Source of the DNA: Pseudomonas azerbaijanoccidentalis
GTDB taxonomy: Bacteria > Pseudomonadota > Gammaproteobacteria > Pseudomonadales > Pseudomonadaceae
DNA length: 64,000 bases
Assembly (NCBI RefSeq): GCF_019145495.1
Contig: NZ_JAHSTU010000001.1
Location: forward strand, 1,364,001 to 1,428,000
Reading direction: 5' to 3'
Part shown: positions 27,370 to 37,573 of the stretch, one piece after another
Layout of the letters: each line of letters begins with the position of its first letter
Position numbering within the stretch: position 1 is the first letter of the stretch
Translations under genes and position numbers: made by a program
The notes under the pieces: model-generated
The model's input: only the letters and a program-made list of their open reading frames with translations
The model's database searches: none
What the model was told of the DNA's origin: nothing

Positions 27370-27753
27370 ATGAACAAAACCGAACACTCGCTATTGCTTG
27401 CCCTTTGCCTGACCGCCGCCAGCGTTGCGCAGGCGGACGACAGCTTGATGCAAACCGACCAGTCGAGCAGTGAATTCCACTATTACGGGGCTGACCAACC
27501 CTTCGCCCACCCTGCGCCACCTTCGCTGAGCACGGTGCCACCGGGCGCGTACATCCCGGCTTCACCCCAGACATTTATTCCGGTGTCCAGCGAGCACGTG
27601 TTTTCCGACTCGCAGTTGCCGACGGTAGCCGATGCCACCGTGCGCGTGTTCATCCGCACCTACGATGAGGTGCGCGGCGTCTATGTGAACCAGGAGGTCA
27701 TCGACCCCACGTGCATGCTGGCCTGCCTGAGCGCTCCAGGCCCGGCCTTGTAA
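27370..27753 (+). CDS. Small exported protein of unknown function
   Basis: The 127-residue product has a clear signal peptide (LLLALCLTAASVAQA) cleaved before DDSLMQ, then a proline-rich mature region (HPAPPSLSTVPPGAYIPASP) and a C-terminal beta-like part VRVFIRTYDEVRGVYVNQEV with two late cysteines (CMLAC). I recognise no family. A TGGGGAA motif (27332-27338) upstream resembles those near the curlin-system promoters, and the mature start (ADDSLM) resembles that of the curlin-like proteins. It could therefore be an accessory of that system. It is convergent with the response regulator gene, 43 nt apart. Confidence 0.72.
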   Translation: MNKTEHSLLLALCLTAASVAQADDSLMQTDQSSSEFHYYGADQPFAHPAPPSLSTVPPGAYIPASPQTFIPVSSEHVFSDSQLPTVADATVRVFIRTYDEVRGVYVNQEVIDPTCMLACLSAPGPAL

Positions 27754-27796
27754 CAAGGCCGCTCTTGCTTGCCGCTTGAAGCTTGAAACTGCGCCT

Positions 27797-29227
<1,431 letters not shown>

Positions 29228-30793
29228 ATTCCCCTCCCGTTGCCACTTTGAAATTGAGACAAACGCGGGTTCCTTCCTGCTCCTGGCTGGTCAGTTCGAC
29301 CGAGCCATCGAAACGCTCCATTATTCTTTTGACCAGGGCCAGGCCCACGCCCAGCCCCCCTTGTTTGGTGGTGAAAAATGGCTTGAAGACCATTTGCTGC
29401 TGCTGTTTGCTCATGCCCTTGCCGGTGTCATTGAGAATCATGCACACCTCATCGGCCGTCGGCTGGTCGATGTCGATGCTCAACACGCCCCCCTTGGGCA
29501 TGGCTTCCAGGGCGTTGGCAAACAGGCTATTGAGAATTTGCGTGAGCAGCACCTGTTGGCTGACGACCGCAGGGACTGTCGTGGGGATGAATCGCACCTC
29601 GACATTCGAGCGTTTGATTTGCGGCTCGAACGCACTCAGGGTGTCGTCGATGGCCAGGACCAGATCCACATTCTCGAAGTCATCGTTGACCGGTCGCAAC
29701 GACACCAGCAATTCACGGACCCAGCGCGACATGCGGTCGACCTGGTTGATGATGTCGCCGATGTTTTTCTGCGCCGTCTGGCTGGCAATTTCCTGGGCCA
29801 GTTCGGCACTCGACCGAATGTTCGCCAGAGGATTGCGCAGGCTGTGGGCGACCGCCGAAGACATCTCCCCCAAGGCGACAAAGGTTTCATTGGCCACCAG
29901 TTGCTTTTGCTGGCTCTGCAAGAGCATCGCCGCCCGGCGCACGATCCAGAACAGGCCCAGGTAAATGACCGCCCCGCCGAGCAAGGTTGTTAACCAGATC
30001 GCCTTGAAGCCACGCTGGATGCGTTCAACCAGATCCGTCGGCTCCTTGTAGATCTCGACCATGGCGATCACTTTGCTTTTGTCGGCGTTGAACATCGGGA
30101 TGTAGTTTTCGATGAACAGGTATTGAGGCTCACGCAGCAGGCGCTGCTCGGGACGCTCCTCATCGATTTCGTGATAGCTGGTGGACACCGCTTCTTTCAT
30201 CTCGAAGGACTCGTCCAGCTCATCATCATCCTCGATGCGCACGCCGATCAGTTCCGGGTTGGTCGACCACACCACCGTGCGGTCCAGCGCATACACCGTG
30301 GCCAGCAGAATGTCCGGCAGATGCTCCACGTGATCGAGAAACTCGATCCGCGAAGAGGCGCGGGCAGCAGGATCGACATCGGGATAGGCGTTGTCAGCCC
30401 GGGGGTCGAGCATTTCCGCCATGGTTCGGGTCGGCGTGATCGCTGCATGACGAACTTCGGCTTCACCGATGGCCTGGACAAATTGCGCGGTCAACATCGA
30501 ATCGCGCTCGATGCTCTCTTCGACCACGAAGCGTGTGGAGATATAACCGAGCCCCAAAGCCACCGCGGCGATGATGAAAAAGCTCGCCAGGGAAAACCAG
30601 CGGACCAGATTGAAAGGCGGACGCCAATCCTTGCCTTCTACGGCGGCCGGTGTCGTCGGCACTGCTGTTTTTTGTTCTTCCAGTGTCTGCATGGGACTGT
30701 CCTGGTCGCGGGTCTACAAGCCTTTTCTGCTGTGTTTCGAATCAGTGTAGGTGGCATTGATCGCAATGCCTGAGCAATGAAGCTATTTCGCCA

Positions 30794-31894
30794 CTATTGC
30801 ACCTGGGCCTTCTCCGGCGCGGCGATGGCGTGGTGGTGTTCGGGCTCTTCGTTACCGGCCGCCAACGCGCCCGCCGGTGGGTGTTGGCGATCGGATTCCT
30901 CCTGCAAAAAGGTGATGATCGACTGCGCGGAGTTTTCATCCATGCGCAGGTTGGGCATCGGAATCTTGTCGAAGCGCTCGAACAACTCCATTGCAATCGG
31001 GTCCTTTTCCGCCAGCATGCGGTCCGGCTCGCGGATCCAGCGACTGAGCCAGGCAGGATCGCGCTGACGGGTCACACCGATCAGGTCCGGGCCGATGCTG
31101 CGCAAGCCGATGCCCTGACCGTCCAGCGGCCCCAGGCTGTGGCACGACGCGCAGCGGGTCCGAAACAATTCCTCGCCATTGCTCGGCGGACGGATTTCAG
31201 GAGCATTGGCGTAACTCTGTTCGACGCTCGGTTGCTTCCAGTTCTGCAAGGTATTGGCCAACTGATCGGCCAGAATCCACGGATTTTCGAACGGCGACGC
31301 TTTCATCCAGCGCCCGGTCGACTGGTTGCCGACGATCAGGCTCAGGTTGTGGTCCTTGCTGCGGCCGTTGTCGACGCCCTCGATGAACAACCCGAGCTTT
31401 TGCCGCAGCTCGGTGACGTCGGCGAATTCCCCGGTGAGGAATTGCCAGCCCGGCCCGACCTGAAAGCGTTGCGCATAACCCTTGAGCACCGCGGGGGTAT
31501 CGCTCAAGGGATCAATGCTGATGGAGTAGAAAAAAACGTCTTTGCCGACCCGGTCGCCGAGCAGCTTTTGCACCTGGCGCAGGCGTGCGGTCTCCAATGG
31601 GCAAGAGTCGCTGCACGAGGTGAAGATGAAGTTGATGACCACCACTTTGCCCTTGATCAGGTCATCGAAAAAACGCACCTGGCGTCCGTCCTGGTCGGTC
31701 AGCAAGGTGTTGGGGAAATAGTCGGCGCCCCACGGTGTGGCGGTATCGGCGACGGTGGTTTCTTTCGCCGGTACGGGTGACGGTGGCGCCGGTTTTGTGA
31801 CCAGCAACTGGCTGGCCAGTAAACAGACCGACAATACCAGCACCAGGTGCATGCCCAAGGCGCGTGAGCGAGTCGAAACCGGGTTTGTGACCAT
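30794..31894 (-). CDS. SCO1/SenC-cytochrome c fusion protein
   Basis: The ~366-residue product has an N-terminal membrane anchor, a SCO1/SenC/PrrC thioredoxin-fold domain with the copper-binding CxxxC (CSDSC, about residues 94-98) and the distal His in SKDHNL (about 182), and a C-terminal cytochrome c domain with CASCH (about 248-252) and a later Met-containing segment (IPMPNLRM). The tail is His/Glu rich (EEPEHHH). The ATG at 31894 has GAGG 9 nt upstream; a TTG at 31900 is the alternative. It is the first gene of the kinase-regulator operon, behind a sigma-54-like promoter. SCO proteins deliver copper or act as thiol-redox sensors, so a redox input to the kinases is an attractive inference. 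Confidence 0.88.
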   Translation of the reverse strand: MVTNPVSTRSRALGMHLVLVLSVCLLASQLLVTKPAPPSPVPAKETTVADTATPWGADYFPNTLLTDQDGRQVRFFDDLIKGKVVVINFIFTSCSDSCPLETARLRQVQKLLGDRVGKDVFFYSISIDPLSDTPAVLKGYAQRFQVGPGWQFLTGEFADVTELRQKLGLFIEGVDNGRSKDHNLSLIVGNQSTGRWMKASPFENPWILADQLANTLQNWKQPSVEQSYANAPEIRPPSNGEELFRTRCASCHSLGPLDGQGIGLRSIGPDLIGVTRQRDPAWLSRWIREPDRMLAEKDPIAMELFERFDKIPMPNLRMDENSAQSIITFLQEESDRQHPPAGALAAGNEEPEHHHAIAAPEKAQVQ

Positions 31895-31933
31895 CACCAA
31901 CCGCCTCGAATACAGGAAGGGTGATGGGAGGAT

Positions 31934-31949
31934 TGCAAGGAGCCCGCCA
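31934..31949 (-). promoter_or_regulatory. Candidate sigma-54 promoter of the SCO-kinase-regulator operon
   Basis: On the minus strand the sequence TGGCGGGCTCCTTGCA has the GG-N10-GC spacing and the TGGC/TTGCA cores of the sigma-54 consensus. It ends about 40 nt before the ATG at 31894. Its presence in front of a gene for a sigma-54 activator suggests positive autoregulation. Confidence 0.6.
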
Positions 31950-32035
31950 TCTTTGTAACTGTTTTATACAAAAGCGCTAATAGTCGACAAAACAATGGTT
32001 TATCGATATCAATTGATCACGACCGGAAAAACGAC

Positions 32036-32074
32036 TGGGGAATGTCACCCGCAAACGGGGAAAGCCATTCCCCA
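32036..32074. promoter_or_regulatory. Candidate enhancer sites (TGGGGAA and GGGGAA-N5-TTCCCC)
   Basis: TGGGGAA at 32036-32042 is followed by a perfect palindrome GGGGAA (32057-32062), 5 nt, TTCCCC (32068-32073). This lies about 90-125 nt upstream of the candidate sigma-54 promoter on the minus strand, the usual distance for an enhancer-binding protein. Similar words occur at 33599-33606 and 33785-33820. The binding protein is inferred to be the response regulator encoded at 27797. Confidence 0.45.
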
Positions 32075-32077
32075 TTT

Positions 32078-33526
32078 TCAAGGGATTAACTTGAACACCA
32101 GTCGCACGCTGGTGCCCTCGCCTTCACGACTATCGAGCGCCACCGAGCCGCCAAAACGCTCCATGATCCGCTTGACCAGTACCAGCCCGACACCGAGGCC
32201 ACCTTGCTTGGTGGTGAAAAATGGTCGGAAGGCCATGCGCCGTTGTTCTTCGGTCATGCCTTTGCCGGTGTCGCTGATCGTGACACTCACGCGCTGGGAA
32301 TCGCTGGGGTCGAGATCGATCGTCAACGTACCGCCAACGTCCATAGCCTCCAGCGCATTGGCCAGCAAGCTGTTGAGAATCTGCGTCAGCTGCACGTATT
32401 GACTCAAGACCATCGGCGTCTCTTTAGGGGTAAATACCACCGTGACCCGGCCCTTGGCGATCTGCTGTTCGAACGCGTTGAGGCTGTCGTGCAGCACGGC
32501 GACCAGGTTGACCGGTTCGGCTTCGTCGTTGAGCGGCCGTAGCGATTGCAGCAATTCCCGGACCCACTTCGACATGCGATCAACCTGGCCGATGATGTCG
32601 TTGATGTTCTTGTGCGCCGGGCCGCTGTCGAACTCCAGAGCCAGTTCGGCGCTTGAGCGAATGGTCGCCAACGGGTTGCGCAGGCTGTGGGCCACCGCCG
32701 AAGACATCTCGCCCAACGCCACGAACGTTTCGTTGGTGATCAGTTGTTTCTGCTGCGTCGCCAGCAAAATCGCCGCTCGCCGTACGATCCAGTACAACCC
32801 CAGGTAAATCAGCCCGCCGCCCAATGCGGTGGCTAGCCAGATCAACACCAAACCGCGTTCCATGCGATTGATCAGGTCCTTGGGTTCCTTGTAGATCTCG
32901 ACCATCGCCGTGACGTTGTTGCCCTCGGCGTCGAACAGCGGAATGTAATTTTCGATGAAGATGTATTCCGGCGGTATGACGAACTTCTGCTCCATGCGGG
33001 CTTTGTCGACATCGTGGTAACTGGCCGACACGGGCATTTTCGAGGCGAAGGCCTGATCCAGATCTTCATCGACATGAATCGTGGTGCCCATCAGGGCCGG
33101 GTTGGTCGACCAGATGATCATCCGGTCGGGGGCATAGATGTTGGCCAGGATCACGTCCGGCAAATGTTCGATGTGATCGAGAAACTCACCCCGTGCATTG
33201 GCCCGGGCCAGCGGATCGACGTCGGGGAAATCCCGGTCTTTGCGCGGATCGAGCAGCTCACCCATGGTCCGCACATTGGGGATCGAAACGTGTCGAACTT
33301 CAGCGGCGGCGATCGCCTGGATGAATTGTGAGGTCAGCAACGCATCGCGCTGCACGCTCTCGGTAATCACGAACCGGGTCGACACCGAGCCCAACGCCAC
33401 CGCCACCGTACCGATCACCGCCATGCTGATGAGCGAAAACCAGCGCAGCAGGTTGAACGGCTGTTTGCGCGTGCTCAGGCGGATGTCGGCCTTGTCGGAG
33501 GCCAGGGTTTTGGCAAGCGTGGTCAT
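32078..33526 (-). CDS. Membrane sensor histidine kinase, paralogue 2
   Basis: The 482-residue product has transmembrane segments at about 30-48 and 228-248, a periplasmic region of about 180 residues, the HisKA phospho-acceptor His280 (SSAVAHSLRNPLATIRSSAEL split around the motif) and HATPase motifs (SDTGKGM, GGLGVGLVLVK). It is co-linear with the kinase at 29196 from end to end, so the two arose by duplication. The ATG at 33526 is chosen because the N-terminus then aligns with the paralogue; an in-frame start at 33607 enters repeat sequence. No second response regulator is nearby, so both kinases probably feed the regulator at 27797. Confidence 0.91.
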   Translation of the reverse strand: MTTLAKTLASDKADIRLSTRKQPFNLLRWFSLISMAVIGTVAVALGSVSTRFVITESVQRDALLTSQFIQAIAAAEVRHVSIPNVRTMGELLDPRKDRDFPDVDPLARANARGEFLDHIEHLPDVILANIYAPDRMIIWSTNPALMGTTIHVDEDLDQAFASKMPVSASYHDVDKARMEQKFVIPPEYIFIENYIPLFDAEGNNVTAMVEIYKEPKDLINRMERGLVLIWLATALGGGLIYLGLYWIVRRAAILLATQQKQLITNETFVALGEMSSAVAHSLRNPLATIRSSAELALEFDSGPAHKNINDIIGQVDRMSKWVRELLQSLRPLNDEAEPVNLVAVLHDSLNAFEQQIAKGRVTVVFTPKETPMVLSQYVQLTQILNSLLANALEAMDVGGTLTIDLDPSDSQRVSVTISDTGKGMTEEQRRMAFRPFFTTKQGGLGVGLVLVKRIMERFGGSVALDSREGEGTSVRLVFKLIP

Positions 33527-33611
33527 GGACGTTGTTCCCGGAAAAGCCCTATAGGGTTTATAGCCCACTGCTGGCAGTTTGCCCGTTTCCGGGAGTGTTT
33601 CCCCCAATCTT

Positions 33612-33743
33612 TGTAGCAGCTGGCGAAGCCTGCGTTCGGCTGCGCAGCAGTCGTGAAATCAGCTAACACGGTGGATCAGTAAAACCGCGCGCACAGGTTT
33701 TGCGACTGCTTCGCAGCCGAACGCAGGCTTCGCCAGCTGCTAC
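33612..33743. repeat. REP-like inverted pair (GTAGCAGCTGGCGAAGCC family)
   Basis: GTAGCAGCTGGCGAAGCCTG with following GCGTTCGGCTGCGCAGCAG at 33612-33648 is mirrored at 33706-33743 with one or two differences. The spacer is about 57 nt. It separates the kinase 2 promoter from the secreted-protein promoter and belongs to the same family as 27195-27268. Confidence 0.8.
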
Positions 33744-33775
33744 GCGTTTTGGCTTGCCCCGCTGCCCCCATCTAC

Positions 33776-33820
33776 CCCCAATCCTGGGGAAAGAGGCCCG
33801 TTCCCACAATCGGGGGAACG
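33776..33820. promoter_or_regulatory. Candidate enhancer sites upstream of the secreted-protein operon
   Basis: CCCCCAATCCTGGGGAA (33775-33791) contains facing C and G runs and the TGGGGAA word. CGTTCCC (33799-33805) and GGGAACG (33814-33820) form a second inverted repeat. They lie 60-105 nt upstream of the sigma-54-like promoter. The word CCCCCAATC also occurs at 33601-33609 before kinase 2. I infer binding by the adjacent NtrC-type regulator. Confidence 0.45.
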
Positions 33821-33879
33821 CAGCCCCATCGTCGGGCGAACGCCTGTGGACCGGGCCTCTCACAGCCGTTTTCGGCGGT

Positions 33880-33895
33880 TGGCATGGGAGTTGCC
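33880..33895 (+). promoter_or_regulatory. Candidate sigma-54 promoter of the secreted-protein/curlin operon
   Basis: TGGCATGGGAGTTGCC matches the sigma-54 consensus with exact GG-N10-GC spacing (GG at 33881-33882, GC at 33893-33894). A start about 12 nt downstream would leave a leader of roughly 50 nt before the ATG at 33954. Confidence 0.65.
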
Positions 33896-33953
33896 GAAGC
33901 CCTCTCAACTGACCCATATCCAAGGGGCAGGTACTCTGATAGAGGGATTACAC

Positions 33954-35300
33954 ATGCACCCTTTACTGTCCAAAACCACGATCGCCCTGATCGTAAGTGC
34001 TCTGGCCCAAGGCGCCGCCCAGGCTGCGCTGTTTGCTGTAGATCCTGGTCCGTATCAGCCAACCACGGGCGGTTTCGCCGCCTGGTATCAAGATAGCCAC
34101 GGTCGAACCCTCGACTTGTGCCTGTCAAAGGCTGTCAGTTCCAGGGTACCAGGCGCCCCCGGCGCGCCTTCCTACATGTGTGTTTTGAATCCGGCTCCCG
34201 GGGTTTTCGACGACACACAACCCATCGTTTTTCCGAGCAACTTTCCCGATGAAACGTTCTGGTTCACGGGTGAGGGTTCTCTCGTAGACGCCGCCCGAGG
34301 CATCGACTTGACGTTTGTCAGTGCCGTCGAAGCAGCCTTCGGCGCAGAAGAAGTGAAAGAAGGTGACCAAGTCAGTTTTGGCCGTATCCGTATTCGGGTC
34401 GACGTACCCACCGCCGGGGTCTACACCATCACTCACCCCTATGGCGTCGACATCTTTGACGTACCTGCCGCTGGACGCCGCGCGATCAACATGACTCGCG
34501 ACATCGGAATCGGCACGCCGAAAACCTACGATGGCGCGCTCAAAAGTGACATCGGCCCTTTCCTGCGCAGCGTCAACGGCCCCTACACCGAGATTAACCC
34601 GGTCACGGGTGCAGCCGATCAATTCATCGGTGATCCAAACCTGGCCGAGGCTTTCACCGGCAGCCCCTTCAACACCAACTACATCCGTATTGAAGGCCCT
34701 AACGGCCTGGATATACGCACCAACGTCATGACCATTTCCGGCAAGTTGTCGACGGTGGTCCGCCCTACCCCGATCATCGCCGAGCGCAGCACCTACTCGC
34801 GCAAAGCCGGCGCCAGCGCACCGGTCGCGCAACAGGACGTCTTCGTGTTGGCCCCACCGCCACCCGCTACCGTGACGCTGGACAGCAACAGCCCGGTGTT
34901 GAACCTGACCGAGGCAAACACCACCGGCCACTGGTACGCCCAGTCCGCCACCAACCCGACGTTGCCGAGCACCCTTGCGGTAACCGCCGACAACCACCTG
35001 GCCATCCCTACCAGCACCCCTACCTCCATCTCCATGCCGTTGACCGACCTGGTGGTGATCTCACAGGCGCAGTACAGCCTGAGCAGCGGGCAGATCACTG
35101 TCGTGGCCTCGACCAGCGATGAAACATCGCCACCGGTCCTGACCGTCACCACCGGAACCGGAGTCGCCATCGGTGCGCTCAGCGGCGAAGGGGCGGTGAA
35201 ATCGCTGTCGACCGGCATCTCGCCGATTCCACCGGCCAAGGTTCGAGTGACGTCATCCAATGGCGGCAGCGATACCGAAGAAGTGGTCGTCGTGCAATGA
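33954..35300 (+). CDS. Exported protein, paralogue 1 of the curlin-system surface protein
   Basis: The 448-residue product has a signal peptide (TIALIVSALAQGAAQA). The mature module shares many blocks with the next gene: AVDPGPY, WYQD, SSR-PGAPGAP-YMC, LNP-PG, ETFW, TITHPYGV, GRRAIN-TRDIGIG, GPFLRSVNGPYTE and GDPNL. Threonine/serine-rich beta-like sequence leads to a C-terminal SNGGSDTEEVVVVQ. No enzyme motifs are visible and I recognise no named family. AGAGGGA precedes the ATG. It is the first gene behind the sigma-54-like promoter and in line with the two curlin-like genes, which suggests a role in the assembly or surface display of the fibre. Confidence 0.82.
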   Translation: MHPLLSKTTIALIVSALAQGAAQAALFAVDPGPYQPTTGGFAAWYQDSHGRTLDLCLSKAVSSRVPGAPGAPSYMCVLNPAPGVFDDTQPIVFPSNFPDETFWFTGEGSLVDAARGIDLTFVSAVEAAFGAEEVKEGDQVSFGRIRIRVDVPTAGVYTITHPYGVDIFDVPAAGRRAINMTRDIGIGTPKTYDGALKSDIGPFLRSVNGPYTEINPVTGAADQFIGDPNLAEAFTGSPFNTNYIRIEGPNGLDIRTNVMTISGKLSTVVRPTPIIAERSTYSRKAGASAPVAQQDVFVLAPPPPATVTLDSNSPVLNLTEANTTGHWYAQSATNPTLPSTLAVTADNHLAIPTSTPTSISMPLTDLVVISQAQYSLSSGQITVVASTSDETSPPVLTVTTGTGVAIGALSGEGAVKSLSTGISPIPPAKVRVTSSNGGSDTEEVVVVQ

Positions 35301-35335
35301 ACGCACATATGCCCAGATCCTCATCAGGAGGCATC

Positions 35336-37567
35336 ATGAACAAATTGCCACGCCTGGCGCTCAACGCCCTGGGACTGACTTTATCGTTGTCCGGCAGTGC
35401 ATTCGCGCAACTCGCTGCCGTCGACCCCGGCCCTTACACCTATGCCACGGGGAAATTCCCCATGTGGTATCAGGACAACAATTCGCTGTCGCTGGAACTG
35501 TGCCAGTCGCGGGCGACCAGTTCGCGGTCACCTGGTGCTCCTGGCGCGCCAGCCTACATGTGCATCCTGAATCCGGAGCCCGGGTTTTACGACGACACCC
35601 TGCCAATGGTGTTCCCGGATAACTGGCCGCCGGAAACGTTCTGGTACCTCGCCGAAACCAGCATCAACGATGTCGGTGGCTATGGCGTAGACGCCTATGT
35701 GGCCGGGATTGAAGCGGCATTCACTGCCGAAGACCCGATCGACGGCGACCAGGCCAGCTTCGCGCGGATTCGTCTGCGGATAAACGTACCGGTTGCAGGC
35801 ACCTACACCATTACCCACCCGTACGGTGTGGAGACGGTCAACGTCACCACCCCGGGTCGTCGGGCGATCAACATCACCCGCGACATCGGCATTGGTGCAC
35901 CAGGCAACTTCAGCGGTGCACTCAATGGCGAGGTCGGGCCTTTCCTGCGCAGTGTTAACGGTCCTTACACCGAAGTGAACCCGGACACCGGTGCCATTGA
36001 GACGTTCGTGGGTGATCCGAATCTGTCCGAAGCGGTGACCGGAAGTCCCAACAACACTAACTTCCTGCGTGTCCAAGGCCCGCCGGGGACCATCCAGACC
36101 ACCCTCTTCACGGTGTCCGGCAAAGTCCTCGACAGCCGCGCACAAACCCCGGTGGAAATCGGCCGTGCCACTTACCGCCGTGTCGCTAGCGGTACCCGGG
36201 TCGAAGTGTTCGGCAAATCGGCGAACACCTCGAGCCTGTGCTTCCGCGAAACCGTGGCCCTGGTTCCCGGACCACCGCAGTCGCCATGCCTGACCGGCAT
36301 GCTCGGCGACAACACCGGCCAGTTCTTCGGCCATCGCCTGACCGGCAGCACCGTACCGCCCGTGGTGGTGGTCACTGCGACCGACCCGACGAATACCACC
36401 CGGCCAACCGCGGTTTCGAGCAAAGTCTCTGACGTGGTGAAAGTGCAAACCGCTCGCTACAACTGGACCACCCATAGCCTGCTCATCGAAGCCACCTCGT
36501 CTGACGAAGTAGTGGTGCCGGACATGGTTGCCCAAGGTTACGGACGGTTGACCAAGTCTGGCACCCTGCAACGCCTGACCGTTGCCGACCTGACGCAGCC
36601 ACCGGCCACCGTGACGATCAAATCGGCCTCGGGCGGCAGCGATACCGAGCCGGTCGTCGTGGTCGGCACCGCACCGGACACCGGTGAGAATCAGGCGCCA
36701 GTCGCAGTCGCCGACAGTGGCACCACCACTGCCGGTGTGCCCGTCACCCTCAACCTGGTGGCCAACGACAACGATCCGGACAACAACACGCCACTGAGCA
36801 TTGCGGCGTTGACCCCAGCGGTCGGCGGCGGCTCCGTGGCACTGAGCAGCACTTCGACGGTGGTCTATACCCCGCCAGCGGTGGTCACTGCTCCGTTGAC
36901 CGCGACCTTCACCTACAAGGCTCAAGACGCCAAAGGCCTGGCCTCCACCACAGCGGCGACCGTAACGGTCACCGTGAATCCGCCGCCTAACCAGGTGCCG
37001 GTGGGTGTGGCTGACAGCGTCGCGACCCAAGGCACCGCCGCAGTCAACATCAACGTGTTGGCCAACGACAGCGATCCAGACGGCAACGGACCACTGGTAA
37101 TCGCCAGCGTGGCGCCGCCACCGGCCGGTCGCGGCACGACCACCACCAATGGCACAACGGTGACCTACACGCCTCCGGCGGTGATCCTCGCGCCTTTCAC
37201 CACGACCTTTACCTATGTCGCACGGGATAGCCTCGGCGCCCTGTCGGCACCGGTCACCGTCACGGTGCAAGTCTCGCCAGCCGTGGTACTTGAAGCCTTC
37301 AACGTAACGGCTGCCAGCGTCACCGCACGTGCCGGCAACCGCTTTACCTGGAACTTCACCGGTACGTCCTCGGCGATCCTCGGCAACACCGTGACCGTCC
37401 AGGTCACCACGCCGACCGGTCTGGTCACCCTGGGCACCGCCACCGTGGCGATTACCGGACGCTGGACCTTGAACGTCACCAACGCGATCGCCCCATCGGT
37501 CAACCCGACGGCGACCATCCGTTCAACCCCGGGCTCTGTGCGGACCGTCAACGTCACCGTGCAGTAA
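35336..37567 (+). CDS. Exported surface protein, paralogue 2 with added Ig/cadherin-like repeats
   Basis: The 743-residue product has a signal peptide (LNALGLTLSLSGSAFA). Its first ~460 residues are homologous to the whole of the preceding protein, including the end block SGGSDTEPVVVV. Two tandem units of about 100 residues follow, each with V-V-A-DS, ANDNDPD or ANDSDPD, YTPPAV and FTY-A-D, a pattern of Ig/cadherin-like repeats found in bacterial adhesins. A last beta-rich domain (about 660-743) closes the protein. CAGGAGG lies upstream of the ATG; the gap to the previous gene is 35 nt. It is probably an extracellular or outer-surface adhesin. No anchoring or type I secretion signal is obvious. 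Confidence 0.83.
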   Translation: MNKLPRLALNALGLTLSLSGSAFAQLAAVDPGPYTYATGKFPMWYQDNNSLSLELCQSRATSSRSPGAPGAPAYMCILNPEPGFYDDTLPMVFPDNWPPETFWYLAETSINDVGGYGVDAYVAGIEAAFTAEDPIDGDQASFARIRLRINVPVAGTYTITHPYGVETVNVTTPGRRAINITRDIGIGAPGNFSGALNGEVGPFLRSVNGPYTEVNPDTGAIETFVGDPNLSEAVTGSPNNTNFLRVQGPPGTIQTTLFTVSGKVLDSRAQTPVEIGRATYRRVASGTRVEVFGKSANTSSLCFRETVALVPGPPQSPCLTGMLGDNTGQFFGHRLTGSTVPPVVVVTATDPTNTTRPTAVSSKVSDVVKVQTARYNWTTHSLLIEATSSDEVVVPDMVAQGYGRLTKSGTLQRLTVADLTQPPATVTIKSASGGSDTEPVVVVGTAPDTGENQAPVAVADSGTTTAGVPVTLNLVANDNDPDNNTPLSIAALTPAVGGGSVALSSTSTVVYTPPAVVTAPLTATFTYKAQDAKGLASTTAATVTVTVNPPPNQVPVGVADSVATQGTAAVNINVLANDSDPDGNGPLVIASVAPPPAGRGTTTTNGTTVTYTPPAVILAPFTTTFTYVARDSLGALSAPVTVTVQVSPAVVLEAFNVTAASVTARAGNRFTWNFTGTSSAILGNTVTVQVTTPTGLVTLGTATVAITGRWTLNVTNAIAPSVNPTATIRSTPGSVRTVNVTVQ

Positions 37568-37573
37568 GCGCTC

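Larger units (their letters stand above)
33527..33953. other. Divergent control region between kinase 2 and the secreted-protein operon
   Basis: These 427 nt have no supported gene. In order they hold a short leader of kinase 2 with the G-rich word TTCCCCCA (33599-33606), a REP-like inverted pair (33612-33743), a cluster of G/C-run inverted motifs (33776-33820), a sigma-54-like promoter (33880-33895) and the leader of the gene at 33954. Confidence 0.7.

Noticed and set aside
33540..33590. A sigma-54 promoter for kinase 2
   Set aside because: The only GG-N10-GC match (GGGCAAACTGCCAGCA on the minus strand) lacks the TTGC core.
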